Below are positions 52,947 to 63,062 of a stretch of 64,000 nt of DNA, in pieces. The translations under genes were made by a program, and so were the position numbers. The notes under the pieces are model-generated. The model saw only the letters and a program-made list of their open reading frames with translations. It did not search any database and was not told the DNA's origin. The stretch is from assembly GCA_001803045.1 (NCBI GenBank), contig MHAR01000008.1, positions 116,877 through 180,876 on the forward strand, written 5' to 3'. Position 1 is the stretch's first letter, and each line of letters opens with the position of its first letter. Source of the stretch: Ignavibacteria bacterium RIFOXYB12_FULL_35_14 (lineage in GTDB: Bacteria > Bacteroidota > Ignavibacteria > Ignavibacteriales > Ignavibacteriaceae).

Positions 52947-55550
52947 ATGAAAGAAACCGTACTAAAATTCATTGTTATTTCTTTGCTTTCCTTGATAGTT
53001 ACTTCATGCGGGGCAAACAAAGAAATAACAAGGTATGAAAATGCTGACGAATCTAGGAAGACCCTGCACCATGGTGGAATCGTTTCTGAGATGTTAGAGC
53101 AGGCTAGGGAGTACTATGTAACTGCAATTTCCTTCCAAAATCAAAATAATCCTTCTGAAGCAGTAAACAATTATGAATCAGCCCTAAGAATTGTTAATAA
53201 CCTTAGCTATTACCCTGGAATAGATGATAACGAAGCTTATGTCGAGCTGGAAAAATCAATAATTGATGACTATCGGCGTTACGTTGATGGGCTAACGGAC
53301 TTACCCGAAGAAGTTTCATTCTCAGCATTAGAGGAGTGGTTGGGTAAAACGTTTCCCGAAATTCAGACAAATTGGACTGAAAGCAGAAATCGCGCTCCTA
53401 TTGTAATTCCTGCAGACATACCTCTGGAAATTAATCCAATAGTAGAGCAGTGGATTGAATACTATTCTGGAAGGGGAAGTAAGTACATGAGTTTGTGGCT
53501 TTCCCGTTCGGGGAAGTATTTCCCAATGATGGCTAAAATATTTGCGGAAGAAAAACTTCCTCAGCAGTTAGTTTATCTCAGCATGATAGAAAGCGGATTA
53601 AATCCTACTGCAAGATCTTGGGCAAGCGCCGTTGGTTTATGGCAGTTTATTAAGTCTACTGGCAGAATGTATGGATTGGAGTCGGATTTCTATTTTGATG
53701 AAAGACGTGATCCTGTAAAATCCACGAGAGCAGCTGCGAGGCATTTAAAAGATCTGTACACTAATCTTGGCGACTGGTATTTAGCTCTAGCGTCGTATAA
53801 TGCTGGTGAAGGAAGAATTACAAGAGCGATCAGAAGATCCGGAAATACTAATTTTTGGGATATAATGAATTATATCCCAAAGGAAACAAGGAACTATGTT
53901 CCCCAATATATTGCCGTGTGCTTGATAGCTATGAACCCCGAAAAATATGGTATTTCAATCGCTAATTATGATAAACCCTACGATTATGAAATTTACAATG
54001 TTGATGGCGCTATCGATCTTAATTATTTAGCTCAATATGCTGGTATTTCTGTCGAAACATTACAAGATATGAATCCTGAACTTACCCAGTTCTCCACTCC
54101 CATTAGTTTTCAGGGTGGATATCCTCTTAAAATCCCCAGGAACAGCTACAATGCTTTTGCTGAGAATATGAAAAACATTCCCGAATATGCTAAAAGAAAT
54201 TATCTTGTTCATACAGTTAAAAAAGGTGAAACACTTTTAAAAATAGCTTCGCGTTATGGTGTCTCTAAAAATGATTTGGCCGATGCAAATAATATTTCCA
54301 CAAAAACTAAATTATCTCGCGGTGTTAAGCTCAGAATTCCTGTAAATAATCTCTCAACTGATGGTTATGCTTACAATTCCAATGTTGAAACTGCAGAAGA
54401 TGACAATCTAAATGAGGGTGGGGAATATGTCTCGCCCTATGTTGCTCTAAACAATAATCAAAATACCACCGATGTTTCTGAAATCGGTGAAACTAACATT
54501 GCCGAAGAAAACACTAATGAACTAGATAGCGAGCTGTCTTTGCTTAATACTCCAGTGGCTCCCGCCGGAAAAGTTGCGGTGAATTATAGAGTGAAGAAAA
54601 ATGATAGTTTGCTTGGAATTGCAGAATTATTCAATACTAGGGTTACTGATATTAGAAATTGGAACAACATACCTTACACAACTTCAATTACAGTCGGGCA
54701 AAGTCTGACTCTCTATGTTCCAGAAGAAAAAAAGGAATTTTACGCAAGTTTGGATAGTCAAACACCCGTTGAAAAAACAATTATTAAAAACACTTTTTCG
54801 AAAAAACCAACTAATACATGGGTATACCATCGAATAAAAAGAGGCGAAAACTTAAATTCTATTGCGGCAAAATATGGAGTTTCAATTTCTGAAATTAAAG
54901 AATGGAACAACTTGCGTAGTAATAAAATCTTATTAGGAAGCAGATTAAAGATTTTTTCAGATAAGACCTCAGACTATCTTGTTTCTAATGATAATGTTAA
55001 AACTCAGAACAAATCTACTTTATTTAAATATAAAGTTAAAAGTGGTGATACCATCGGTGAGCTTGCTCAAAAGTTTGGCGTGACTTCCACCCAAATCAGG
55101 AAATGGAATGGGTTATCTTCAAATAATTTATTGGCCGGAAAAACCTTAAAGATTTATTCCGGTAATAATTCGTCTTCCTTAGGCGATGTAACAACAAAAA
55201 CTCCGGCAACCGTTAATTACTATAAAGTCAAAAGCGGTGACACAATTGGCAAAATAGCAAAACTTTACAAGGTATCTTCAGCCAGTATTATTAACTGGAA
55301 CAACATTCAGAATAATAAAATTCTTGCCGGTCAAAAGCTGAAAATCTATTCTGACTATAGTGTTAACGATTTACAAACCAAGACAAGCAGAAATACAACT
55401 AAGAAAACCGCTAAAATTCATACTGTTAGAAAAGGAGAGACCCTCTTTTCTATAGCGACAAATTATAATTTATCTGTAGACAAGCTTAAATCAGTAAATA
55501 GAATTTCTGATAACAAAATAATGGTAGGTCAGAAAATTCGACTTGAATAA
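52947..55550 (+). CDS. MltD-like lytic transglycosylase lipoprotein with six LysM domains
   Basis: 867 residues with a lipoprotein signal (IVTSCG, cysteine 21). The SLT-type catalytic domain covers about 170-330: catalytic E215 in [12 protein letters not shown], then [17 protein letters not shown] and [13 protein letters not shown] degenerate LysM-like segment follows at about 345-400. Then six LysM repeats (about 422-468, 547-592, 628-672, 690-735, 747-790, 822-866), each with the pattern VKxGDTIxxIAxxYxVS...WNN...L. Membrane-bound lytic transglycosylases cut the peptidoglycan glycan strand. Most MltD proteins have one to three LysM repeats, so six is a lot; LysM 4-6 are closely similar and look like recent duplications. 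Confidence 0.95.
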   Translation: MKETVLKFIVISLLSLIVTSCGANKEITRYENADESRKTLHHGGIVSEMLEQAREYYVTAISFQNQNNPSEAVNNYESALRIVNNLSYYPGIDDNEAYVELEKSIIDDYRRYVDGLTDLPEEVSFSALEEWLGKTFPEIQTNWTESRNRAPIVIPADIPLEINPIVEQWIEYYSGRGSKYMSLWLSRSGKYFPMMAKIFAEEKLPQQLVYLSMIESGLNPTARSWASAVGLWQFIKSTGRMYGLESDFYFDERRDPVKSTRAAARHLKDLYTNLGDWYLALASYNAGEGRITRAIRRSGNTNFWDIMNYIPKETRNYVPQYIAVCLIAMNPEKYGISIANYDKPYDYEIYNVDGAIDLNYLAQYAGISVETLQDMNPELTQFSTPISFQGGYPLKIPRNSYNAFAENMKNIPEYAKRNYLVHTVKKGETLLKIASRYGVSKNDLADANNISTKTKLSRGVKLRIPVNNLSTDGYAYNSNVETAEDDNLNEGGEYVSPYVALNNNQNTTDVSEIGETNIAEENTNELDSELSLLNTPVAPAGKVAVNYRVKKNDSLLGIAELFNTRVTDIRNWNNIPYTTSITVGQSLTLYVPEEKKEFYASLDSQTPVEKTIIKNTFSKKPTNTWVYHRIKRGENLNSIAAKYGVSISEIKEWNNLRSNKILLGSRLKIFSDKTSDYLVSNDNVKTQNKSTLFKYKVKSGDTIGELAQKFGVTSTQIRKWNGLSSNNLLAGKTLKIYSGNNSSSLGDVTTKTPATVNYYKVKSGDTIGKIAKLYKVSSASIINWNNIQNNKILAGQKLKIYSDYSVNDLQTKTSRNTTKKTAKIHTVRKGETLFSIATNYNLSVDKLKSVNRISDNKIMVGQKIRLE

Positions 55551-55614
55551 CTCTTTGAAGAAGAATAAGTTTCAATCGATATTATATTAACAAATAGTTC
55601 TTAAAAAATTTTAT

Positions 55615-55700
55615 AGCCGTTAGGGGTGCATTCCGAAAGTGGAAGCTGAGAAAAAACCCTTAAACCTGATCTGGATAATACTAGCGTAGGGAAACGGATG
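55615..55700 (+). promoter_or_regulatory. TPP riboswitch (THI element)
   Basis: The sequence carries the conserved THI blocks in order: TAGGGGTGC (55621-55629), GCTGAGA (55645-55651), ACCCTTAAACCTGATCTGG (about 55657-55675) and ATACTAGCGTAGGGAA. P1 can form from CCGTT (55617-55621) and AACGG (55693-55697). The element precedes a TonB receptor, thiamine pyrophosphokinase and a symporter, so it should switch the operon off when thiamine diphosphate is high. GGAAACGG (55690-55697) can instead pair with CCGTTTCC (55727-55734), forming an anti-terminator that competes with P1. Confidence 0.97.
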
Positions 55701-55722
55701 AAAGAGTAATTAAAATTCATTT

Positions 55723-55748
55723 AAAGCCGTTTCCAAAACGGCTTTTTT
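55723..55748 (+). terminator. Riboswitch-controlled intrinsic terminator
   Basis: AAAGCCGTTT (55723-55732), loop CCA, AAACGGCTTT (55736-55745) and a short T run to 55748. It sits 17 bases before the ATG of the receptor gene. Its left arm is the same stretch the anti-terminator needs, so TPP binding (P1 formed) should favour termination. Confidence 0.9.
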
Positions 55749-55764
55749 ATTGTGAGGGTGTGAT

Positions 55765-58248
55765 ATGAAGTCATTAATTATTCTTTTAGTTATTTTTTGC
55801 ATAACATCTTTTGCACAGGTTATAACAATTAAGGGAAAAGTAGTCGATTCAAAAACCGATTACCCACTTGAAAATGCCAATATCATCATTAAGGGTGATA
55901 ACGCTATTGGAACAATTTCAGATTCAGAAGGATTTTTTACACTCTCAGGGGTTATAAAAGCTGACTATTTAATTGAGATAAGTTACTTGGGGTATGAAAA
56001 ATTTTCACAAACGGTTTCAAGCTTTCTTAAAGCGCCCGAGATCAATATAGTAAAACTGATTCCTGCAATTATTTCTTCGCAATCTATTCTTGTTGAAGCT
56101 TTCAGACAAAAAGAGGAAGCAGCTCCAATAAGTTATTCTACGATAAAAAGAGATGAAATAAGTTCAACTTATACATTACAAGACATACCTCAATTTTTAA
56201 GTTCGCTTCCATCAGTTACTTCCTATTCAGAATCCGGGAATGGAATCGGATATAATTATTTAAGCATACGCGGATTCGACCAGCGGCGAATATCGGTGTC
56301 AATTAATGGTATTCCGCAAAACGATCCTGAGGACCACAATGTCTATTGGTTGGATTTTCCTGACCTTATCTCAAGTGCTGAATTAATTCAAGTTCAGCGT
56401 GGAGCAAGTTCGGGAATTATTGGATATCCTGCAATTGGCGGATCGATAAATATCATCACATCATCATTTGCTAATGAACCTAAATTAGATTTGCAATCAT
56501 CTCTTGGAAGTTATAATACACGAAAATACTCCGCTTCATTTTCAAGCGGAATTATCGATAAGAAATATTCCTTTTACGCAAAGTTATCTCAAATTTTAAG
56601 CAGCGGTTACAGAGATAAATCCTGGGTAAAATTTAATTCTTATCATATTTCAGCAGTTAGGTATGATGATAAACTTACAACGCAAGTTAATTTCTACGGT
56701 GGGCCAATATCAGATGGTTTGGCTTACAACGGGCTTCCAAAGTTTGTGATAAATGATAAAGAGCTAAGAAAAAAGAATTATTCTTACTGGGAAGCCGATG
56801 AAAAAAACAAACTAATTACTTATAAATCCGAAAGAAGATCAGATGAAATTGAGAACTTTTCACAACCTCATTTTGAATTATTGAACGATTATAAGTTTAA
56901 CGAAAACTTTAGTTTGAACTCCGCTTTGTTTTTAGTTTTAGGTGAAGGGTTTTTTGATTACGACGGCTCCTGGTCAATTTATTACGATGACTATTTTAGA
57001 TTAATACAAAATGGATTTGATATTAGAATTCCTCCAACAAATGCTTTAATACGCGCACAAGTAGAAAACGCTCAAATTGGATGGATTGCAAGATTAAACC
57101 TTTCGCATGAAAACGAAAATTTAATTCTGGGAGCGGAGTACCGCAATCATAAATCAACGCATTGGGGCAGTATTATTTATGCTGAAAATCTTCCGGCAGG
57201 GCTTACGAAGGATTATCGCTATTACTATTATAATGGTGGCAAGGATATTCTTAACGTGTTTATTAATGAAACTCTTACACTGAATGAGCAAATAAAATTA
57301 ACAGGAGAATTACAATTTGCATATCATAAATATAAGTTGTTTAATGAACGATATGTTTCCAATGATTTCTCAATTGCGAAGCTATTTTTTAATCCAAAGT
57401 TTTCAGTCAATTACAAATTTTCTGATGGACAACTGATTCATTTTTCTTTTGCCAGAGTCACTCGAGAACCGAGATTAAAAAATTATTATGATGCTGCTGA
57501 ATCAAGCGGCGGGGCTGTTCCGGAATTTGAAAAAGGAGATAATGGTCCATTTGATTTCAACAAACCCTATGTTCATCCTGAAACAATGAACGATTTTGAG
57601 CTTGGTGCTTTCATGCAATCAGATTACTACTCGTTATCAGCCAATCTTTTCTTCATGCTTTTCCAGAATGAAATAGTTAAAAATGGAAAGTTAGATCGGT
57701 TCGGTCAGCCGATTACTGGTAACATGGAAAGCACGATTCATCAGGGGATTGAATTGAGTGCATCACTTAAGCTGATTGATGGATTGGAAGTCCATTCAAA
57801 TATTACGTTGAGTAAAAACATTATCAAACGTGGAAAATATTTTGTTAATTCTCAAACATCGCTTGATCTATTTGGTAACCGGCTCAGTGGATTTCCAGAC
57901 TTCCTCACAAATTTTATTATTAGCTATAAAAAGTATGGTTTATTAGTGAAATTAAATGGAAAATATGTTGGTAAATTCTATTCAGACAATTATGATGAGA
58001 AGTTAGCAGAGTACCTAAGCTTAAGTCCCGGGTTTGTTGATTATTTAGATAATGTGAACAACGCTTATTTTGCAACAGACTTTTTTTGCAGTTATGAGTT
58101 TAACTTCATTGAATCACTCGCTCCATCAAAAATATTTCTTCAGGTGAATAATGTTTTTGATAAATTATACTCAGCTTATGCAATTGGGAAAGAATTTTTT
58201 CCAGCAGCAGAGAGAAATTTTTTAATCGGTGTTCAAGTCGGTTTATAG
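55765..58248 (+). CDS. TonB-dependent receptor under TPP riboswitch control, predicted thiamine receptor
   Basis: 827 residues: signal peptide (to SFAQ), carboxypeptidase-regulatory-like domain (about 22-100, GKVVDSKTDYPLENANIII and GFFTLSGV), plug (LQDIPQFLSSLPSVTSYSE, SIRGFDQRRISVSINGIPQ, GASSGIIGYPAIGGSINI), then a barrel ending RNFLIGVQVGL. Outer-membrane receptors behind THI elements in Bacteroidota have been predicted to import thiamine. The ligand here rests on the riboswitch and on the thiN partner, not on binding-site residues. Translation starts at ATG 55765 with GTGAGGGTG upstream. Confidence 0.9.
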   Translation: MKSLIILLVIFCITSFAQVITIKGKVVDSKTDYPLENANIIIKGDNAIGTISDSEGFFTLSGVIKADYLIEISYLGYEKFSQTVSSFLKAPEINIVKLIPAIISSQSILVEAFRQKEEAAPISYSTIKRDEISSTYTLQDIPQFLSSLPSVTSYSESGNGIGYNYLSIRGFDQRRISVSINGIPQNDPEDHNVYWLDFPDLISSAELIQVQRGASSGIIGYPAIGGSINIITSSFANEPKLDLQSSLGSYNTRKYSASFSSGIIDKKYSFYAKLSQILSSGYRDKSWVKFNSYHISAVRYDDKLTTQVNFYGGPISDGLAYNGLPKFVINDKELRKKNYSYWEADEKNKLITYKSERRSDEIENFSQPHFELLNDYKFNENFSLNSALFLVLGEGFFDYDGSWSIYYDDYFRLIQNGFDIRIPPTNALIRAQVENAQIGWIARLNLSHENENLILGAEYRNHKSTHWGSIIYAENLPAGLTKDYRYYYYNGGKDILNVFINETLTLNEQIKLTGELQFAYHKYKLFNERYVSNDFSIAKLFFNPKFSVNYKFSDGQLIHFSFARVTREPRLKNYYDAAESSGGAVPEFEKGDNGPFDFNKPYVHPETMNDFELGAFMQSDYYSLSANLFFMLFQNEIVKNGKLDRFGQPITGNMESTIHQGIELSASLKLIDGLEVHSNITLSKNIIKRGKYFVNSQTSLDLFGNRLSGFPDFLTNFIISYKKYGLLVKLNGKYVGKFYSDNYDEKLAEYLSLSPGFVDYLDNVNNAYFATDFFCSYEFNFIESLAPSKIFLQVNNVFDKLYSAYAIGKEFFPAAERNFLIGVQVGL

Positions 58249-58275
58249 GTCTTCTAAAATTGAAAGCATACTAAG

Positions 58276-58929
58276 TTGAAAAAATGTCTAATACTTGCAA
58301 ATGGAAAACCTCCTGCAAAAAATATAATAACCTTCCTAATGCGAAATAGTTATTCCACTTTATTTTGCGCAGATGGTGGTGCAAACTCAGCAATGAAAAT
58401 GGGGCTAATTCCTGATTATATAATTGGTGATTTGGATTCAATTCATGAAGAAACATTAAAATATTTTAAAGACAAAGCGAGGATCATAAAAATTAGTCGA
58501 CAGAATGATACTGATGTTGAGAAATGTCTTAAGCACGCAATCAAGCACAAATTTGAGGAAGCGGTTCTGACTGGTGTTACAGGCGACAGACTCGATCATA
58601 CCTTTTGCAACTTGGGGATCGTATTGAAATTCTTTAATGAAATTGGAATAAAAATCATAGCCGAAAATTCTCTATTGACTGCCTTAACAGGAAATCACAT
58701 CATACCAACATTTCGGGGAGAAACAATTTCTATTTATGGAATAGATAACCGAACAAAGATTTCTTCAAAGGGTTTGAAATATCCGCTGAATAAAATTGCT
58801 TTACCTTTCGGTCATAGAGAAAGCACAAGCAACGTTTCCCTTCACAATAAAATTGAGTTGAAAATAAAAGGCGGGATAATCTTTTTGATTCGCGATTTTC
58901 AGAAGCTAAGAGAACATGGTATCCTTTAG
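58276..58929 (+). CDS. thiN: Thiamine diphosphokinase (thiamine pyrophosphokinase)
   Basis: Converts thiamine directly to thiamine diphosphate with ATP. 217 residues from TTG 58276. N-terminal LANGKPP and CADGGANSAMKMGLIPDYIIGD (residues quoted in parts), then DLDS, SRQNDTDVEKCLKHAI and the GVTGDRLDHTFCN motif. The C-terminal binding domain contains GETISIYG and GLKYPLN. Salvage of whole thiamine is implied; no thiamine synthesis genes are seen. It overlaps the following symporter gene by 14 bases. Confidence 0.93.
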   Translation: MKKCLILANGKPPAKNIITFLMRNSYSTLFCADGGANSAMKMGLIPDYIIGDLDSIHEETLKYFKDKARIIKISRQNDTDVEKCLKHAIKHKFEEAVLTGVTGDRLDHTFCNLGIVLKFFNEIGIKIIAENSLLTALTGNHIIPTFRGETISIYGIDNRTKISSKGLKYPLNKIALPFGHRESTSNVSLHNKIELKIKGGIIFLIRDFQKLREHGIL

Positions 58930-60313
58930 CACCGCTGATCTTATAATCATAATTCTTTTTTTTGCTTCTGTTATTTCAATCGGATTTATTTTTGGTCGAA
59001 GCTCAAAGGATGATGCTGAAGATTATCTGCTCTCCGGACGAAAAGTTGGGCTGTTAATTTTCATACTCACAAATGTTGCAACATGGTATGGCGGAATTTT
59101 AGGTGTGGGAGAATTTGTTTATCGCTACGGAGTAGTTTCCTGGTTTACACAAGGTTTTCCCTATTACATTTTCGCTTTTCTTTTTGCGATCTTCTTTGCG
59201 AAAAAAATTAGAGAAGCTTCACTCTTTACAATTCCAGACAAGCTAAGTCTAGTTTATGGTGAAAAAGTAGGATTGACTTCAGCCGTGTTGGTTTTTGCTT
59301 TAGTTTCACCTGCTCCTTATTTGCTTATGACAGGCAGTCTCATTTCACTTATCTTCGGTACCAATATTTTAGTTGGATTGATTTTAGGTTTAATTCTATC
59401 TGCAGTATATTTATTTAAGGGTGGATTTAGGTCAGACATTTATACTGATGTGATACAATTTTTTGTAATGTTTATCGGGTTCATTATCATAATCATATTT
59501 TCATACACCTCACTCGGAGACTTTGCATTTCTTCAAGCCAACTTGCCTAAAGAACATCTTAACTTAACAGGAAATGCTTCTCCTACTTTTATTTTAGTCT
59601 GGTTTTTAATTGCACTGTGGACATTCGCTGACCCGGGATTTCATCAACGGTGTTACGCTGCAAAGAGTGGCAGCACAGCAGTTAAAGGAATAATTATTTC
59701 AATTTTTTTATGGTTTTTATTTGATTCACTTACAACTCTAACTGGATTGTATGCCCGTGCTTATCTTCCTAATATTTCAAATCCTACATTATCTTATCCC
59801 TTGCTTGCAGAAGCAATTTTACCTTCAGGAATTAAAGGGATTTTTTACGCTGCATTATTTGCGACAATAATGTCAACGCTGAATAGCTTTTTATTTTTAA
59901 GCGCTACCACAATTAGTAGGGATTTTCTTTTTAAATTATGCAAAAAGTCTGATGAGAAAAAATTAAAGACATTTGCGATTTATGGGTTGATGCTCTCAGG
60001 AGTGATGTCGGTTTTATTGGCGTACTTCATCCCATCGGTAATAGAGATTTGGTACACAATCGGTTCTATTTGTATTCCCGGAATAATTCTTCCAGTTGTG
60101 AGTTCTTACTATATTAAACTTAAAATCGATGATAAGTTAGTCTTGTCAGAAATGATGATCTCTGTTCTGGCTGGTTTAATCTGGTTTTTTGTTCGAGATG
60201 ATTTTACAAATTCTTTTTTAGCAGAAATCGAACCAATGCTTGTGGGATTGACATTTTCAATTATAACTCACGCAACTGGTTTATTGCCGAAATTTATTAC
60301 GCTTAAAAAGTGA
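58916..60313 (+). CDS. Sodium:solute symporter (SSS family), predicted thiamine transporter
   Basis: 465 residues, about twelve or thirteen helices of the SSS family (FGRSSKDDAEDYLLSGRKVG, ATWYGGILGVGEFVYRYGVV, FADPGFHQRCYAAKS, ATIMSTLNSFLFLSATTISRD; all quoted as separate blocks). The family co-transports sugars, amino acids or vitamins with sodium. The riboswitch, the OM receptor and ThiN indicate that thiamine or a precursor is the substrate. Bacteroidota thiamine operons more often have PnuT here; an SSS protein (ThiV type) has been predicted for other taxa. The 3' end overlaps the convergent terC gene by 33 bases. Confidence 0.88.
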   Translation: MVSFSTADLIIIILFFASVISIGFIFGRSSKDDAEDYLLSGRKVGLLIFILTNVATWYGGILGVGEFVYRYGVVSWFTQGFPYYIFAFLFAIFFAKKIREASLFTIPDKLSLVYGEKVGLTSAVLVFALVSPAPYLLMTGSLISLIFGTNILVGLILGLILSAVYLFKGGFRSDIYTDVIQFFVMFIGFIIIIIFSYTSLGDFAFLQANLPKEHLNLTGNASPTFILVWFLIALWTFADPGFHQRCYAAKSGSTAVKGIIISIFLWFLFDSLTTLTGLYARAYLPNISNPTLSYPLLAEAILPSGIKGIFYAALFATIMSTLNSFLFLSATTISRDFLFKLCKKSDEKKLKTFAIYGLMLSGVMSVLLAYFIPSVIEIWYTIGSICIPGIILPVVSSYYIKLKIDDKLVLSEMMISVLAGLIWFFVRDDFTNSFLAEIEPMLVGLTFSIITHATGLLPKFITLKK

Positions 60314-61207
60314 AAGTAAAATTGAACCGCCAAGAAAAAAAAGTATAATTAAAAGTGAAACCTCGGTAGGGATCTTATAGTATTCTGAAATCAGCATTTT
60401 AATTCCAACGTAAAACAATATAATAGCCACGCCGAATTTCAAATAAATAAAAAGATCAACCAATCCTGCCAGGGCAAAATACAATGCTCTTAATCCTAAT
60501 ATTGCAAAGATATTAGAAGAAATGATGATGAACGTGTCTTTTGTAATTGCAATGATAGCTGGAATAGAATCCACTGCAAAAACAATGTCGGAAGATTCAA
60601 TCAACAATAAAGTTAAAAATGTTGTCGTAATAAAAGTTTTACCGTTGGATTTAATAAAAAATTTCCTGCCCTCATAATTTGCATCCAGCTTAAAATTCTT
60701 AGTGAAAAATTTTATCAGCCAATTATTTTCAACATCGAGCTTTTGTTCTTTTCCAAATGCCATTTTGTATGCTGCGTAAAGAAGTATAAAAGCAAAAACA
60801 TAAATGATCGGATGAAAAAGATTGAGTAATGCAACTCCGGCAAAAATGAAAATGATTCTGAAAACTATTGCGCTCAGAATTCCCCATTTAAGAACGTGCG
60901 GCTGGTTTTCCGGCTGGATATTCATCACGCTAAAGATCATTAAAAATACAAAAAGATTATCAACCGAAAGGGACTTTTCGATGATGTAACCTGTTAAAAA
61001 TTCAAGAGCTTTTTGCTGGCCGTATTCTAGGTAAAAATAAAGGAAAAGATTAAAAAGAAGAGCGGTGAAAATCCAAACACCGCTCCAAATAAGACTTGCT
61101 TTAAGTGTGATTTTTCCGCGCCGGTGATCTGTTACATAGAGATCTATAAACAGCATCACAGCAATTACAGCAGAAAATATAATCCAGAATATTGTTTCAC
61201 TAACCAA
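60281..61207 (-). CDS. TerC-family membrane protein
   Basis: 308 residues, about nine helices. The family core ESSDIVFAVDSIPAIIAIT (about 203-221) with its acidic membrane residues and the following FAILGLRALYFAL are plain. The opening half has SLSVDNLFVFLMIF. TerC/Alx proteins export manganese or help load it into exported enzymes, and some are linked to tellurite resistance. Gene order: it follows the pyruvoyl arginine decarboxylase by 15 bases on the minus strand. Its 3' end runs 33 bases into the symporter gene from the opposite strand. Confidence 0.92.
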   Translation of the reverse strand: MVSETIFWIIFSAVIAVMLFIDLYVTDHRRGKITLKASLIWSGVWIFTALLFNLFLYFYLEYGQQKALEFLTGYIIEKSLSVDNLFVFLMIFSVMNIQPENQPHVLKWGILSAIVFRIIFIFAGVALLNLFHPIIYVFAFILLYAAYKMAFGKEQKLDVENNWLIKFFTKNFKLDANYEGRKFFIKSNGKTFITTTFLTLLLIESSDIVFAVDSIPAIIAITKDTFIIISSNIFAILGLRALYFALAGLVDLFIYLKFGVAIILFYVGIKMLISEYYKIPTEVSLLIILFFLGGSILLSLFKRNKFRQ

Positions 61208-61222
61208 AGTTCATCTATTTAT

Positions 61223-61768
61223 CTAAGGAAGAAAGATGCCAACTGCAATTACAGTTGTCCAAAGACCATTTTTATCACCTTCGGCTGATTGAGTAATATT
61301 AAATGATTTAACTATTTTCCCAGACATTTTGTATTGATCTTCTCTCTCGCTCCAGTCTTTTTCAGGATCAAATTCAACTCCCAAAGTAGTTGCAAGCATT
61401 GTAGCAGCCAGATCCTCTGCATATTCCCCACTGACTTTTTCAGTTTGCCCGTATGGATGATGTTCGGATAAATAACCATATGCAGTATTTTCTGCAGGCA
61501 GAGCAACACCGATTGAAGAAGCTATTAGTCTATTTGGTTCATTTGTAGCATTTCGCGCCATTACGCAATGTGTAATTTGCCCGGGTGTAATTAATTTAAC
61601 ACCTTCCTCAATTGATACACGTTTGCAGCCAACCGGAAATATGCTGCTTACGCTCACTAGATTACAAATTTCTATACGTGCACTGCGTAATGCTAGTTCA
61701 AAAGAGCTAAGGTATTCTTTGTGTCTTCCAACACCTTTAGTAAAAAAGATTTTGGTAGGTAGGTACAA
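61223..61768 (-). CDS. Pyruvoyl-dependent arginine decarboxylase
   Basis: Converts arginine to agmatine for polyamine synthesis. 181 residues from a TTG start (61766-61768) with AGGA seven bases upstream. The precursor self-cleaves between the two serines of LVSVSSIFP (about 38-46), giving a pyruvoyl group on the new large chain. [18 protein letters not shown] is the conserved segment that carries the catalytic Glu in the archaeal enzyme. The family is best known from archaea (PvlArgDC) and is also found in Chlorobiota, Bacteroidota and chlamydiae. Confidence 0.93.
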   Translation of the reverse strand: MYLPTKIFFTKGVGRHKEYLSSFELALRSARIEICNLVSVSSIFPVGCKRVSIEEGVKLITPGQITHCVMARNATNEPNRLIASSIGVALPAENTAYGYLSEHHPYGQTEKVSGEYAEDLAATMLATTLGVEFDPEKDWSEREDQYKMSGKIVKSFNITQSAEGDKNGLWTTVIAVGIFLP

Positions 61769-61789
61769 TTTAGGATCCTTTCGTTGAAG

Positions 61790-63013
61790 TTAGTTTATAA
61801 GTTTTATGAATTTACGTTTTCCGACTTTCAGTATTGTTCCATTTTTGGGTGTAACTACTTTTTGAAAGTCGGTTATCTTTTCGCCATCGAGAGTAACGCC
61901 TCCTTGAGTGACAAGCCGTTTTGCTTCTCCTTTTGACGGTGCGAAATTTACTAAAATTATTAAATCTAAAATATTGATTTCTGTTCCATCACCAAATTTA
62001 AATTGAGGCACTTCATTAGGGGTTCCTTTGTTCACAAAAATTCTATCGAATTCTTCCTTGGCATCTTTAGCTGCCTCCTCCGAATGATACATTGTCACTA
62101 AAGTTTTGGCAAGCTGTCTTTTAATATCCCGCGGATTTATTGTAGGATCATCAAGCTTTTGTTTGATTTCATTTAACTGAGCATTGGAAAGATTGGTAGC
62201 AAGCTCGAAATAATTATATATAAGCGAATCGGGGATAGATAGAGTTTTACCGAATATTTCTTTGGGTGATTCTGAAATTCCAATATAGTTATTGAAAGAT
62301 TTACTCATCTTCTCAATACCATCAGTTCCTACTATCAATGGCATTGTGATAATTACCTGAGCTTCTAATCCAAATTCTCGCTGAATATCTCTTCCGACAA
62401 GCAAATTAAATTTCTGATCTGTTCCGCCAAGCTCCACATCACTTTTTATTGCGACCGAATCCATTGCTTGTGCAAGCGGATATAGAATCTCATGCATGCT
62501 GATTGGTTCACCGGATTTATATCGCTTGGTAAAATCATCTCGTTCAAGCATTCTTGCAACTGTGTATTTTGAGGATAGTTTAATGACATCCTCAAAGGTC
62601 ATTTTGTTAAGCCATTCTGAGTTGTATACAATTCTGGTTTTGTCTTTGTCTAAAATTTTTGAAGCTTGTTCAAAGTAGGACTTTCCATGTTCACGAGTTT
62701 CTTCTAAAGATAGCGCTGGGCGAGTAACATTTCTTCCCGATGGATCACCAATCATTCCTGTGAAATCACCAATAATTAAAATTGCGAGATGGCCGAGCGA
62801 TTGGAAGTGGGCGAGCTTTCTTAGTACAACTGAGTGACCAATATGGAGATCAGGGCGACTCGGATCGCATCCCAATTTGATGTTGAGCGGCTTACCTTCT
62901 TTTAGCGATCTCTCTAATTTTTTAATTAGTTCATCTTCGGGAATAATCTCAAATGTTCCTCGCTTGATGAGATCCATTTGTTCATTGATTGGTGGAAAAT
63001 TAATTTTTGTCAT
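61790..63013 (-). CDS. tyrS: Tyrosine--tRNA ligase
   Basis: 407 residues from ATG 63013 (MTKINFPPINEQM). A longer reading frame to 63094 exists, but its extra 27 residues come from a palindromic repeat, so the shorter start is preferred. Class I synthetase motifs are present: DLHIGHSVVLRK, and KMSKS in GIEKMSKSFNNYI. Tyr-binding residues occur in DVELGGTDQKFNLL and the C-terminal S4 domain ends the protein (PSKGEAKRLVTQGGVTLDGE, quoted to 20 residues). The HIGH/KMSKS spacing and the S4 domain fit the TyrS group. Confidence 0.97.
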   Translation of the reverse strand: MTKINFPPINEQMDLIKRGTFEIIPEDELIKKLERSLKEGKPLNIKLGCDPSRPDLHIGHSVVLRKLAHFQSLGHLAILIIGDFTGMIGDPSGRNVTRPALSLEETREHGKSYFEQASKILDKDKTRIVYNSEWLNKMTFEDVIKLSSKYTVARMLERDDFTKRYKSGEPISMHEILYPLAQAMDSVAIKSDVELGGTDQKFNLLVGRDIQREFGLEAQVIITMPLIVGTDGIEKMSKSFNNYIGISESPKEIFGKTLSIPDSLIYNYFELATNLSNAQLNEIKQKLDDPTINPRDIKRQLAKTLVTMYHSEEAAKDAKEEFDRIFVNKGTPNEVPQFKFGDGTEINILDLIILVNFAPSKGEAKRLVTQGGVTLDGEKITDFQKVVTPKNGTILKVGKRKFIKLIN

Positions 63014-63062
63014 GATTTTTTTTATTTCATGACTAAAGTCACTTTTACTCTTAGTATTTTTT

